DNA from: Gloeocapsopsis sp. IPPAS B-1203
Lineage (GTDB): Bacteria; Cyanobacteriota; Cyanobacteriia; Cyanobacteriales; Chroococcidiopsidaceae
Length of the DNA stretch: 64,000 nt
Assembly (NCBI RefSeq): GCF_002749975.1
Contig: NZ_PEIG01000018.1
Span: 54,182-118,181, forward strand
Direction of reading: 5' to 3'
The number at the start of each line of letters is the position of its first letter. The first letter of the stretch is position 1. The translations under genes were made by a program, and so were the position numbers. The notes under the pieces were generated by a model. It had not been told where the DNA came from and did not search any database. It was given only the letters and a program-made list of their open reading frames with translations. Positions 54,023-63,124 of the stretch are shown one piece after another.

Positions 54023-56596
54023 TTATTTCTCCTCTGCCCCTCTGCTTCCTCTGCTTCCTCTGCTCCTCTGCTCCTCTGCACAAGAAGCCCCCTGCACTCC
54101 TTTACGCTCGATTGCTTGCAACAGCAAGGACATGGCGATCGCACACTCGTAAAAACTACGAAAAATTAAAATTAAGGCGATGATACTTAGTTTAAGTACT
54201 GCGCCCCATGCCTGGTCAATTGTTGCGCCTAGAGTCAATACGACAAATAGCACTACAAGTATCCAGCCAAGTTTTGACCACCGCGACCAGATTTGTAACC
54301 GGACAAGTTGATTACCACCACCGTGTTCTTCAATCGCCATTAAAAGACGACCAACGCCAAGTAAACCTGCAGGAACTTCGAGATCCCATCGGTCGTAGTT
54401 ACCGCCGTGATGTACGCAATTTCCAGTTTGTTGAATTGCTGATTCGATCGATGTCAACCATGCTTCTGGTGCTTGCCAAACTGTACTCCAGATCGTGAGT
54501 TTTTGCAGTCGGGGTAAAACAAGATGCGCTAACCCGCGCGATCGCCAAGGCTGTAATCCGTGGCGCAAACGTCCGCGCAGCCGTGCTAATGGTTGGAGTA
54601 AATACAATATGGTTGTCAAACAGTATCGCTGCCAACGCTGGGATTTTGGCGTGTTAGGAAATGAGGCACGCGCCGCACTGCGACTTGCTTGTACTAATGT
54701 GGTCACAACTGCAACAACAGCTATAGGCAACACTAACCATAGCGGAGTCCACAACAAACCAAGTAGCGCCAGCCCAAAAAGTGCTAAAATGACAAGATAC
54801 CACTCTGGCATCAATGGGATAGCACCAAGCGTTCCTGGCGTGCGTTGATAAATCGATTGAAACGGCGCAGTTCCCCACATTCCATAAAATACCTGCTCTT
54901 TGGCACTCAGCGCGTGCATAACGCCTGAACCGTAAATGCGCCCAGACCAAGAAAGATGACCTGCTGCATTGTATTTTTCCGGAAATTTTTGTGAGAGTAG
55001 CGCTTCGGCTTTACCGTAGCCTTGTTGTTGCTTCCAATATGCGCGTACCGAGTTGCGACGATGATGCCAAACTACCGCCGCCGGATTAAACCCGAGACTC
55101 CAACCTTGTTGCTGTAACCGCCAACAAATATCAACATCGTCACCCGCAGTACGAAATTGCGGATCGAAGCCATCAATTGCTTGCAGGCACGTTTTGCGAA
55201 ACGCCATGTTACAACCAGGAATATGCTCAGCTTCTCGATCCGACAAGAGAACGTGCAACGGACCTCCTGGTGCATTCGCCACACATTCAGCGATCGCGCC
55301 GTCTCCTGGCGGTGCAATATTGGGACCACCAACACCAGCATAGGATGTATGCACAAACGTATCAGCTAAATACATCAGCCAATGCGGATCGGGGTAAGCA
55401 TCATCGTCAATATATGCTACAATTTCACCCTTTGCTGCGCGCATTCCAACGTTACGAGCATTACTCAAACCTCCTTGAGGAATGTTGATCAGCCGCACAT
55501 TATATTCACTGGCAATCTCAGGTGTACTATCTGTTGAGCCATCATTAATAACGATCGCTTCAAAATGCGGATACTTTACTTTGGCTAAGCCCTCAAGAGT
55601 GTCGCGAATAGTCCGCGCACCATTGTAACTACATACCACAACCGATATGAATGGCAATTGGAGATTTGGGGAAAATGGTACCTGTGCGAAAGCATCACCC
55701 ACCGCCGCCAGCGCGGGTTTTAGTTGTCGCCGCCGAGTTGTTAATCCAAAATCCCAATCTTCAATGTCATAGCCGCCGCGATGCCATTCATCCGTCCAAG
55801 CAAAAATAAAAGCCCCCGCACAACCTGCCGCAAAGGCTGTACGAATTTGCCAATCGAGGACATCAGCTTGCTTTTTGAGACCATTGCGCCGACTATCTAA
55901 ACCAATCTCAGCCATCACTAAGGGGCGATCGCCAACCAGGTTTTGCAGACGTGCTAGGTAAGCTTGCAAACGGTCTTGTTGTTCCAAGTAGACGTTGAAA
56001 CAAACAAAGTCAACAAATGGCAGATGTAGATACTCAGTCGTGGGATAATTCACGTAAGTCACTAAACTGCCAGGGTCTTCACTTTTTGCTACCCAATACA
56101 GTTGTTGTAAGAAACGCTCGATGCGATGACGACCGTACCACCGCACAATGGACGCTGGAATTTCATTACCGATCGCGTAACACAATAATGCCGGATGATC
56201 TGCACAAGTACGCACACCGCTACGGATGCGTTCTTTAATTGCTTTGATGCGGTTCTTATCCTCCAAAAATGCAATATGCTGTTCCCAGGGCAGCCCCACC
56301 ATCACACGCAGTCCGTGTTTTGCCGCAACATCTAATAACCAACGTGGCGGTACTGTATACGTCCGCACCGCATTGATACCCTTCGCCGCCATTGTGGCAA
56401 AGTCAGATTCCACAATCCGAGGATTGGGATAATCATTGCCGTTTTGGTCAGGACGAAAAGTTCCATAGGTAACGCCACAAACATAGAGTTTCTCCTCACC
56501 GATAAACAGAAACTTACCCCGAACTTGTGGTCGCAGTTGCTGCGTTACAGAAAAAGGAGTGGGTAAGTTACGTACAGTTATTTGTTGAGCAGTCAA
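54023..56596 (-). CDS. Glycoside hydrolase-glycosyltransferase 2 fusion protein
   Basis: 857 residues. The N-terminal half (about 25-305) is a clan A TIM barrel related to GH2/GH5 hydrolases. LLCYAIGNEIPASIV has the acid/base Glu and LVMAEIGLDSRRNG the nucleophile Glu. The middle (about 318-560) is a GT2 domain: FISVVVCSYNGARTIRDTLE, FEAIVINDGSTDST and EIVAYIDDDAYPDPHWLMYL, with GDDVDICWRLQQQGWSLGFN as the acceptor loop. About four membrane helices follow (for example YLVILALFGLALLGLLWTPL). The tail EEQRSRGSRGSRGAEEK is encoded by a short tandem repeat. It probably makes and trims an exopolysaccharide. It is the first gene of the leftward cluster. Confidence 0.88.
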   Translation of the reverse strand: MTAQQITVRNLPTPFSVTQQLRPQVRGKFLFIGEEKLYVCGVTYGTFRPDQNGNDYPNPRIVESDFATMAAKGINAVRTYTVPPRWLLDVAAKHGLRVMVGLPWEQHIAFLEDKNRIKAIKERIRSGVRTCADHPALLCYAIGNEIPASIVRWYGRHRIERFLQQLYWVAKSEDPGSLVTYVNYPTTEYLHLPFVDFVCFNVYLEQQDRLQAYLARLQNLVGDRPLVMAEIGLDSRRNGLKKQADVLDWQIRTAFAAGCAGAFIFAWTDEWHRGGYDIEDWDFGLTTRRRQLKPALAAVGDAFAQVPFSPNLQLPFISVVVCSYNGARTIRDTLEGLAKVKYPHFEAIVINDGSTDSTPEIASEYNVRLINIPQGGLSNARNVGMRAAKGEIVAYIDDDAYPDPHWLMYLADTFVHTSYAGVGGPNIAPPGDGAIAECVANAPGGPLHVLLSDREAEHIPGCNMAFRKTCLQAIDGFDPQFRTAGDDVDICWRLQQQGWSLGFNPAAVVWHHRRNSVRAYWKQQQGYGKAEALLSQKFPEKYNAAGHLSWSGRIYGSGVMHALSAKEQVFYGMWGTAPFQSIYQRTPGTLGAIPLMPEWYLVILALFGLALLGLLWTPLWLVLPIAVVAVVTTLVQASRSAARASFPNTPKSQRWQRYCLTTILYLLQPLARLRGRLRHGLQPWRSRGLAHLVLPRLQKLTIWSTVWQAPEAWLTSIESAIQQTGNCVHHGGNYDRWDLEVPAGLLGVGRLLMAIEEHGGGNQLVRLQIWSRWSKLGWILVVLFVVLTLGATIDQAWGAVLKLSIIALILIFRSFYECAIAMSLLLQAIERKGVQGASCAEEQRSRGSRGSRGAEEK

Positions 56597-56885
56597 GTTG
56601 ATCGCACCCTTTCAAAATCTATCGGGTTGCCCCAAGAGAACATAAAATTAAAAATAATCATTGAAGCTTTAAGAATGCTTAAATGAAGCTTAATGTATCC
56701 TTAAATTCTGCTCGACCAACTGCAATTTAATTCCTAAAACGCAAGCACTACAAAGCTTCTAGCAATTTGATGCAAGTAAGTTGCAATAACAATTTATCCG
56801 AATTTAATTAACAGCTTGTAACTAAATTCGCCACATAATATCAATTCGTAATGCCTTTTTCAGAGGAACTTCGCTACTAACACAA
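56597..56885. other. AT-rich spacer, promoter region of the polysaccharide cluster
   Basis: About 290 bases upstream of the leftward cluster and downstream of the two-component kinase gene. There is no gene. CTTTAAGAATGCTTAAATGA then AGCTTAATGTATCCTTAAAT near 56668-56707 contains several CTTAA units that might be a regulator-binding site, such as an OmpR-type direct repeat. This is a guess. Confidence 0.3.
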
Positions 56886-58337
56886 TTATTTATTCTCCTC
56901 TGCTCCCTTGCCCCTCTGCACAAAAAGTGGCAACTCTACCCAAAACACCGCCCCACCCCTTGGTTGATTCGCCGCATTGATTGTGCCGCCGTGAGCTTCT
57001 ACAATTGCTTTGGCAATAGCTAAACCCAATCCCGAACCCCGCTCCTCATTCCGCTGCTGGCGATCGCGGTAAAAGCGCTCAAAAATATAAGGCAGAACAG
57101 TTGGAGAAATACCAGATCCCGTATCGGCGATCGTAACCCGTGCTTTAGAGTTGACAATTGCTAGCTGGAAATCGATCTGCGTACCTTCTGGGGTATGGCG
57201 AATTGCGTTATCCAAAAGATTCAGTAGCACTTGCTCAATGCGATCCATGTCAACTAGTACCATCACATTGCTAGCGATCTGGGTTTGCAGCTGGCGTTCT
57301 CCCATCATCAAGCGGACTTGTTCTGCGACTTCAATACACAAGCTTGATAAGTCAGTCAGTTGTAAATTAAACGTTGCTGAGCGATCGCTGCGTGCAAGCA
57401 ACAAGAGATCTTTAACCAGCCGATTTGTGCGATCGACCTCGCGGCGGATTTTACGAAGCAAGGGCTTACCTGAATCGGGTGTCCCTGCGACTCCATTCAT
57501 CAGTATTAAGTCAGCATAACCACCAATGACAGTTAGTGGCGTGCGCAGTTCGTGCGAGACATCAGCGAGGAATTGACGCAGTTGAGATTCCGATCGCCTT
57601 TGTGCCTCAAACGCAGTTTGAATACGGTCGATCATTTTGTTGAAAGACCAAGCTAGTTTACCGACTTCATCGTGTCCCTGCGGTAGTTGTACGCGCTGCG
57701 AGAGATCGCCCCGCGCAATTCTATCTGTCACTACAATCATGCGTTCTAATGTTCGCAAATTGGCACGTACCATGAGAAAAATCAATGCTGCGGCGATCGC
57801 TAGAAAAACTACGCTAGCGACTACAAATGACAACACGTGCTGGCGTATTTCAAAGAAGCGTTCTACAAGCGAGGTACTCAATACCACAACACCAAGTGGT
57901 TCTCGACGTGGTGGAATGGGGACAAGCGCTATCAAAATTTGCTTGCCATTACTACCATTTATGATGTAATTTTGCTCTAATTCGCCTGCTAATGCCGGTA
58001 CATACCACTCTTTAGGCAATTCAGGCGGCATCGGTTCGCCAATTGTACTGATATGGCGACCAATGACTGAACCGTTACGGTTAACAATCAACGCGCCGGT
58101 GTCTGCTGAAGTGAGATCAGTTGCAAGTTGTGGTGCTAGTGCTTGCAGTTTTTGTTCGTCTACAGGCTGGTTGAGTAGCTGTGCATCAATAGTTGGCTTT
58201 GCTTGCGCGCGAATGCGTACGGCTTCGCGATCTAACATAAAAGTGCGCAAATTAATGTAGTCATGCAAACCCAGCAATAGCAGCAAAGGAGTAATTGAAG
58301 CTAGGATACTGAGTGTCAATCGCCAGCGGAGTGTCAT
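56886..58337 (-). CDS. Sensor histidine kinase (HAMP, HisKA, HATPase)
   Basis: A 483-residue membrane kinase. TM1 is LTLSILASITPLLLLLGL. A periplasmic sensor of about 130 residues is followed by TM2 (VLSFVVASVVFLAIAAALIF). The HAMP domain has MIVVTDRIARGDLSQRVQLP. The H box LADVSHELRTPLTVIGGYAD and the ATPase boxes (LLNLLDNAIRHTPEG, IADTGSGISP, FERFYRD, GSGLGLAIAKAIVEAHGG) are all intact. The C-terminus VQRGKGAEENK is encoded by a GCAGAGG-type repeat. It lies 24 bases after the response regulator gene on the same strand. Confidence 0.92.
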   Translation of the reverse strand: MTLRWRLTLSILASITPLLLLLGLHDYINLRTFMLDREAVRIRAQAKPTIDAQLLNQPVDEQKLQALAPQLATDLTSADTGALIVNRNGSVIGRHISTIGEPMPPELPKEWYVPALAGELEQNYIINGSNGKQILIALVPIPPRREPLGVVVLSTSLVERFFEIRQHVLSFVVASVVFLAIAAALIFLMVRANLRTLERMIVVTDRIARGDLSQRVQLPQGHDEVGKLAWSFNKMIDRIQTAFEAQRRSESQLRQFLADVSHELRTPLTVIGGYADLILMNGVAGTPDSGKPLLRKIRREVDRTNRLVKDLLLLARSDRSATFNLQLTDLSSLCIEVAEQVRLMMGERQLQTQIASNVMVLVDMDRIEQVLLNLLDNAIRHTPEGTQIDFQLAIVNSKARVTIADTGSGISPTVLPYIFERFYRDRQQRNEERGSGLGLAIAKAIVEAHGGTINAANQPRGGAVFWVELPLFVQRGKGAEENK

Positions 58338-58361
58338 GATTATTTAATCAACCTCTGCTAA

Positions 58362-59066
58362 TTATTCCAACGCTGGATCGCGCAACATATATCCAATACC
58401 GCGTACTGTCCGAATCATAAATGGTGGCTCGGTATCTAACTTGCTTCGTAAATAGCTAATGTAGACTTCGATAATGTTGGCGTCACCATAGTAGTCGTAA
58501 CCCCAAACGCGATCGAGAATTGTTTGGCGCTCTAAAACCTGATTAGGATGTTGCATTAGTAGATGTAACAAGTCAAATTCTTTACGTTTAAGCTCAATCT
58601 GTACGCCATCGCGCCAAGTTTCGCGAGTATTCGTATTCAATGTAATCGATCCAACTGTGAGTACTTCACTCTTTGGGTGATGATGGCGGCGTAACGCAGC
58701 ACGGATGCGAGCTAGTAATTCAGGAAAATGAAATGGTTTAGTGAGGTAATCGTCAGCACCAAGCTCAAAACCACGCACTTTGTCTGCAAGATCGTCGCGT
58801 ACCGTCAGCATGACGATGAGAACATCACTACTACGACGCAAGCGACGACACACCTCGAATCCATCGATGTCCGGTAAATTGTTATCGAGGATCACAAGCT
58901 GCGGTTTCCATGCATTGAATGCTTCAAGTGCAGCATATCCTGTACGCACCGATTGCACCTCAAAACCTTCATAACGCAAGCCAAGCTCAACGAAGTCAAT
59001 GATTAATTGCTCATCATCCACCACTAGCACTCGGATCGGCTGATTGCTCGTATCCTGACCACACAT
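58362..59066 (-). CDS. OmpR/PhoB-family response regulator
   Basis: 234 residues. The receiver has VLVVDDEQLIIDFVELGLRY, the phosphorylated Asp in LVILDNNLPDIDGFEVCRRL, VLIVMLTVRDD and GADDYLTKPFHFPELLARI. The winged-helix DNA-binding domain has ELKRKEFDLLHLLMQHPNQV, RVWGYDYYGDANIIEVYISY and MIRTVRGIGYMLRD. It is followed by its sensor kinase gene. It is divergent from the HlyD adaptor gene, so it may control that exporter. Confidence 0.93.
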   Translation of the reverse strand: MCGQDTSNQPIRVLVVDDEQLIIDFVELGLRYEGFEVQSVRTGYAALEAFNAWKPQLVILDNNLPDIDGFEVCRRLRRSSDVLIVMLTVRDDLADKVRGFELGADDYLTKPFHFPELLARIRAALRRHHHPKSEVLTVGSITLNTNTRETWRDGVQIELKRKEFDLLHLLMQHPNQVLERQTILDRVWGYDYYGDANIIEVYISYLRSKLDTEPPFMIRTVRGIGYMLRDPALE

Positions 59067-59218
59067 GGCGGCTAATACTCCCTCAGACTTGATTAATTTT
59101 TAGTCTAGTACATCAAATTTTGTTGTAGGCGATCGAGAAAATGGAAAGCAATTATCTAGTTGCTTGTTTTGACCTTCTAACTTTTGATGGAGTCATAAGC
59201 ACGTTATGATTAACTATG

Positions 59219-59231
59219 GTTGTTTAACAAC
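59219..59231. promoter_or_regulatory. Palindrome between the response regulator and HlyD genes
   Basis: GTTGTTTAACAAC is a perfect 13-base palindrome centred at 59225 in the 368-base divergent spacer (59067-59434). It could be an operator for one of the two directions. OmpR-type regulators usually bind direct repeats, so the assignment to the neighbour is weak. The rest of the spacer holds no gene. Confidence 0.25.
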
Positions 59232-59434
59232 TCAGGGTTGATCCTGACTGCCGCCGCCGCACCACAACCGATACTCTAAGCTGCACATGTACTGTGTTTT
59301 CATGCTCGTGGCATTGAAAAGTCTATCAGTAGCATAGTGCTAAATTCTGTATTCTGACATTTTGAGATCGCAATCTTGATTAATATTCAGCCGCAGCGAT
59401 CGCTGCTACGCATGAGATTTCTAGCTTGAAAATC

Positions 59435-60664
59435 ATGAAGAAGTTTAAGAGTAAAGGTCAATGGCTGGCAGGACTAGCAGCTTTGGCGGGAATTGGTGTT
59501 AGTGGTTTGATTTACGCTGTAGTTCTCAATCGCTCGGCTGAGCCAGTACCAGTGAGCTTGGTTACTGTAGAGCGCGGTACAGTAGAAACGACACTGAATG
59601 AAAGCGGCATTGTCGAACTGGGAAATCAACAAACAATCAAGTCTCCAACAGAAGGAGCGGTAGAGCAAGTCTTAGTACAGCCAGGGGAACGCGTCAGAGC
59701 AGGACAAGTACTGATTACCTTACGCTACCCAGAACGACAAACTGCACTTGGTAGCCAACAAGCAAAGATTGAGCAGCAACAACGCATCTTCGCACGCAAT
59801 CAGCAGAAAATTAGTGAAGCGCAAGAACAACTCCGCGCCGATGAACGAAACCTGCAAACGCTGGCGGCGGGAGCGCGGGAAGGCGCAGTTGCTCGACGAC
59901 AAGTTCAAGAACTCGAAGATAAGGTGCGCCAAACGCAGGCAACTTTGCGCGATGCTCAGACAGATACTCGTACCGCAGCATTGGAAATTCAGGCACTACA
60001 ACTAGAGCGGCAAAGGATTCAGCAAGAACTGCGAGACACAGTGATTACAGCACCAGTTGATGGTGTAGTTCTCGGAATTGATGTCAAGAATAATGACGGA
60101 GTTGAATTGCGCACTGACTTAATCACCATCGGCGATCCTCAGCAAGAACTCGTAGCACTCCAGCTTGCTGCCCTCAATGCTGCCCAAGTAAAAGTCAATC
60201 AATCGGCGCGTGTTAGTGTAATTGGTGCAGATGCAGAGACTTTTAGTGGCAAAGTTCAAAGTTTGTATCCTCAAGCCGTTGTTCCCAGAGAAGAAGAGCG
60301 ATCGCAACAAAGATCGAGTCAATCATCAGAACCAACAGTACCCGCGATCGTTAGGCTTGATACTCCAACTGGTTCGCTGATTCCTGGTAGCCGCGTGAAT
60401 GTCGAAATTGTGTTAGAGCAACGCCAAAATGTTGTTGCCTTGGATACTGAAGTGATTCAGCGTAACCCTGAGCCTTTCGTATGGATTCGCGATAGTCAAA
60501 GTCAAGCTCAAAAACGCGATATTACTTTGGGGTTAGAAGGCGTATTGACAGTTGAAGTAACTTCTGGATTACGCACTGGCGAGCAAGTCATTATCCCACC
60601 TGATGAGGATGAGCCACAACTACAACCAGGAATGCCTGTGGTTCCGGCAAATAGCCCAGAATAA
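59435..60664 (+). CDS. HlyD-family membrane-fusion (adaptor) protein
   Basis: 409 residues from ATG 59435. An N-terminal membrane anchor (QWLAGLAALAGIGVSGLIYA) is followed by a lipoyl-like half (TIKSPTEGAVEQVLVQPGER), then a long coiled-coil hairpin (about 95-200, IEQQQRIFARNQQKISEAQE onward). The second lipoyl half is VITAPVDGVVLGIDVKNNDG, and beta-barrel and membrane-proximal domains complete it. It links an inner-membrane ABC permease to an outer-membrane channel in a tripartite exporter. The downstream gene is the likely permease. A dispersed repeat separates them. Confidence 0.9.
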   Translation: MKKFKSKGQWLAGLAALAGIGVSGLIYAVVLNRSAEPVPVSLVTVERGTVETTLNESGIVELGNQQTIKSPTEGAVEQVLVQPGERVRAGQVLITLRYPERQTALGSQQAKIEQQQRIFARNQQKISEAQEQLRADERNLQTLAAGAREGAVARRQVQELEDKVRQTQATLRDAQTDTRTAALEIQALQLERQRIQQELRDTVITAPVDGVVLGIDVKNNDGVELRTDLITIGDPQQELVALQLAALNAAQVKVNQSARVSVIGADAETFSGKVQSLYPQAVVPREEERSQQRSSQSSEPTVPAIVRLDTPTGSLIPGSRVNVEIVLEQRQNVVALDTEVIQRNPEPFVWIRDSQSQAQKRDITLGLEGVLTVEVTSGLRTGEQVIIPPDEDEPQLQPGMPVVPANSPE

Positions 60665-60666
60665 GA

Positions 60667-60805
60667 GCAGAGGGTAGAGGGTAGTAGGGTAGTTGAGTAG
60701 GCGGGTAGTAAAGAACAATAATAATTAAATCTCTCCCACACTCCCACACTCCCACACTCCTACACTCCTACACTCCCACACTCACCACTAGCCACTAGCC
60801 ACTCT
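60667..60805. repeat. Composite dispersed intergenic repeat, copy 3
   Basis: It has the same parts as the copies at 41925-42112 and 48845-48970: GAGGGTAGTAGGGTAGTTGA then GTAGGCGGGTAG, the core TAAAGAACAATAATAATTAA (about 60708-60727), CTCTCCCACACTCCCACACT units and CACTAGCCACTAGCCACTC. The core is identical or nearly so to copy 1. It lies inside a likely operon (HlyD-permease). Confidence 0.8.
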
Positions 60806-60810
60806 GTATT

Positions 60811-61992
60811 ATGAGCATTGCACCAATTGACTTGCTAGATCTAACGTATCGTTCGCTGCGTAGCAACCCTTTACGTTCTGCTTTGACCGCTTTGGGGGTA
60901 TTTATGGGTGTAGCAGCAGTGAGTGCTACACTCAATGTTCGTAGCATTAGTCGAGCTGTCATTGCGCAGCAACTCGCAGAACGCGGCGCGCCACGAGTGT
61001 CGATATATCCTCGTTGGGAGCCAAATAGTCCAAATACTGACCTGAGATCCGAAGACATGGATTTTCTGCGCCAGCGGCTGACAGGTGTGCAGGCAATGAG
61101 TGCTTTTAATTGGGCGGGACCAACACCAACAATTTTTCAAGATCAAGAATTGACTCCCCCAATGTCACCAGTATCCCAAGACTTCTTGATCACTTCGGGG
61201 CGATCGCTTGTAGAAGGAAGATTCTTTACACAAACGGATTTTGCCAATTATCGCTCAGTAGCCGCGATCGATCAATTTTTGGAAAAGCAACTGTTTCAAG
61301 GAGAAGATCCAATAGGTCAGCGGATTTATGCTAACAATCGACCTTATACTATTGTGGGAGTGGTAGAAACTCAGCTTGATGAAGAGGGACCACCAGAGGG
61401 TTTATTACTCATACCAATGTCGGTTCACAATGCCATCCGAGGAAGCCTCAACATTGGTAGTATTCAAATGCGTCCCTACAATCTTGCCGATGTCGAAGCT
61501 TTGGGCGAACAGGCGGAGGAACTCTTACAACGACGATTTCCTGGACAGAATTTTTTGGTGTGGAATAACGTTGAAGATATCATTCAGCAACAAGAAATCT
61601 TTGAATTGGCTTCACGCGGGTTAACGGTAGTAGGTGCGATCGCTTTACTTGTTGGTGGTGTCGGGATTGCGAATATTACAATTGCGGCGGTGACAGAACG
61701 TACTGCTGAAATTGGCTTGCGTAGGGCTTTAGGAGCGACTAAACGGGAAATTATGCTGCAATTTCTCCTAGAAGCTGCACTCTTAAGTTTATTTGGCGGA
61801 ACTGTCGCTTTAGGGACAACACATGCATTGACGGTGGCGATCGCAGATACGTTTGATTTTCCTTATGAATTTGAAGTCAATACAGCAGCACTTTCTTTAG
61901 GTTCAGCACTTTTGGTTGGTGTCGGGGCGGGTTTTCCTCCGGCATTGCGGGCGAGTCAACTCGATCCAGTTAAAGCTCTGCGATCGGAGTAA
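60811..61992 (+). CDS. MacB/FtsX-type ABC transporter permease
   Basis: 393 residues with the MacB-type layout. TM1 lies near the N-terminus (LRSALTALGVFMGVAAVSAT) and is followed by a periplasmic MacB_PCD domain of about 230 residues. Three C-terminal membrane helices follow: LTVVGAIALLVGGVGIANIT, MLQFLLEAALLSLFGGTVAL and ALSLGSALLVGVGAGFPPAL. TAEIGLRRALGATKREIMLQ is the FtsX signature, and the end is LDPVKALRSE. There is no ATPase domain or adjacent ATPase gene. It should work with the preceding HlyD adaptor. Confidence 0.9.
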   Translation: MSIAPIDLLDLTYRSLRSNPLRSALTALGVFMGVAAVSATLNVRSISRAVIAQQLAERGAPRVSIYPRWEPNSPNTDLRSEDMDFLRQRLTGVQAMSAFNWAGPTPTIFQDQELTPPMSPVSQDFLITSGRSLVEGRFFTQTDFANYRSVAAIDQFLEKQLFQGEDPIGQRIYANNRPYTIVGVVETQLDEEGPPEGLLLIPMSVHNAIRGSLNIGSIQMRPYNLADVEALGEQAEELLQRRFPGQNFLVWNNVEDIIQQQEIFELASRGLTVVGAIALLVGGVGIANITIAAVTERTAEIGLRRALGATKREIMLQFLLEAALLSLFGGTVALGTTHALTVAIADTFDFPYEFEVNTAALSLGSALLVGVGAGFPPALRASQLDPVKALRSE

Positions 61993-62165
61993 ACTTTTAG
62001 TAAATGGTAATTGGTGGTAACTGGTAACTGGTAATTGGTAATTGGATTAGGAAAGTTTTGAGTTTTGGAAAGCGAACAAAGGTGCCAAAGGCATCTATAA
62101 AGTGCATTTTTTAACTCATAACTCAACACTTATAAATCCTCATTACCCATTACCTATTACCAACA
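61993..62165. repeat. Heptamer repeats before the AraC-type gene
   Basis: GGTAATTGGTGGTAACTGGT and similar TTGGTAA/CTGGTAA units at about 62005-62045, and CATTACCCATTACCTATTAC at about 62140-62160. This arrangement places partly complementary arms about 100 bases apart. Confidence 0.65.
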
Positions 62166-62206
62166 TTTAATTATGCCCACCTACTTATGTAGTGCTGTTT
62201 CAAGTC

Positions 62207-63091
62207 ATGCCTAGCGAGAACCCGTTAGTTCTGGATCGAGAAGATAAAGTTTTACAGATTTTCCCACGCCCACCAATTCTTACAAGTTTTCAGGCAGGTT
62301 GGGATGGCATTATGCTGGGATATATGTGTCAGCCAGCGTATGAAGTTCCTGAGATGTACAGTCCACGTTGGCACTCAATTGCTATTTTCACGCACGGTAA
62401 TTATGCTATTCATGCAGATCGTAAATTAGATGGACGCTTTCATCGAGACGCAGTATTTGGTGGAGATATTGTTATTGCTCCTGCTAATGTTTCAACTCAA
62501 GCGAGTTGGGATGCAGAAGGGGACTTCATTCTCTTAGCACTTGAAAAAGATGTTTTTGCTCGTGCGATTGATGAAAATTATGAAGAGGCAGCAATTTTAC
62601 CACACTTTGCGACACCCGATCCACTTATTTTTCAAATCGGGTTAGCACTAAAGACAGTGCTTGCTAGCGATCGCGGAAGCCGTCTCTATGCGGAGACAAT
62701 GGCAAATGCTTTAAGCGTTCATCTGTTGCAGCACTATTCAGCACAAAAACCAGTTTTGCGTGAATATGCAGGTGGTCTAACAAAGCGGAAATTGCAACAA
62801 GTAGTTGACTATATTAATGATTATTTAGATCGAGATTTGGGCTTAGCTGAACTTGCAGCCGTGGTGCAGATGAGTCCGCATTATTTTTGTCACTTATTTA
62901 AACAATCAACAGGGTTAACTCCACATCAGTATGTCATTCGCTGTCGAGTGGAACGTGCGAAGATGTTACTTCATAACGGTGAGGCGATCGCAGATACTGC
63001 CTACACAGTCGGTTTTGCTAACCAAAGCCATCTCAATCGTCACTTTAAACGTATAGTAGGCGTGACCCCCAAACAACTCCTACAAAAATAG
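62207..63091 (+). CDS. AraC-family transcription regulator
   Basis: 294 residues from ATG 62207; a GTG at 62192 is the alternative. The N-terminal part (about 1-180) is a cupin-like ligand-binding region (HSIAIFTHGNYAIHADRKLD). The C-terminal 100 residues hold two helix-turn-helix motifs: LGLAELAAVVQMSPHYFCHL then FKQSTGLTPHQYV, and AIADTAYTVGFANQSHLNRH then FKRIVGVTPKQLLQK. The ligand and targets are unknown. It lies between the MacB-like permease gene and ndhH, each separated from it by repeat-rich spacers. Confidence 0.9.
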   Translation: MPSENPLVLDREDKVLQIFPRPPILTSFQAGWDGIMLGYMCQPAYEVPEMYSPRWHSIAIFTHGNYAIHADRKLDGRFHRDAVFGGDIVIAPANVSTQASWDAEGDFILLALEKDVFARAIDENYEEAAILPHFATPDPLIFQIGLALKTVLASDRGSRLYAETMANALSVHLLQHYSAQKPVLREYAGGLTKRKLQQVVDYINDYLDRDLGLAELAAVVQMSPHYFCHLFKQSTGLTPHQYVIRCRVERAKMLLHNGEAIADTAYTVGFANQSHLNRHFKRIVGVTPKQLLQK

Positions 63092-63124
63092 CAAAAACAT
63101 ACAAAAAATCGGACAAATTTACAA

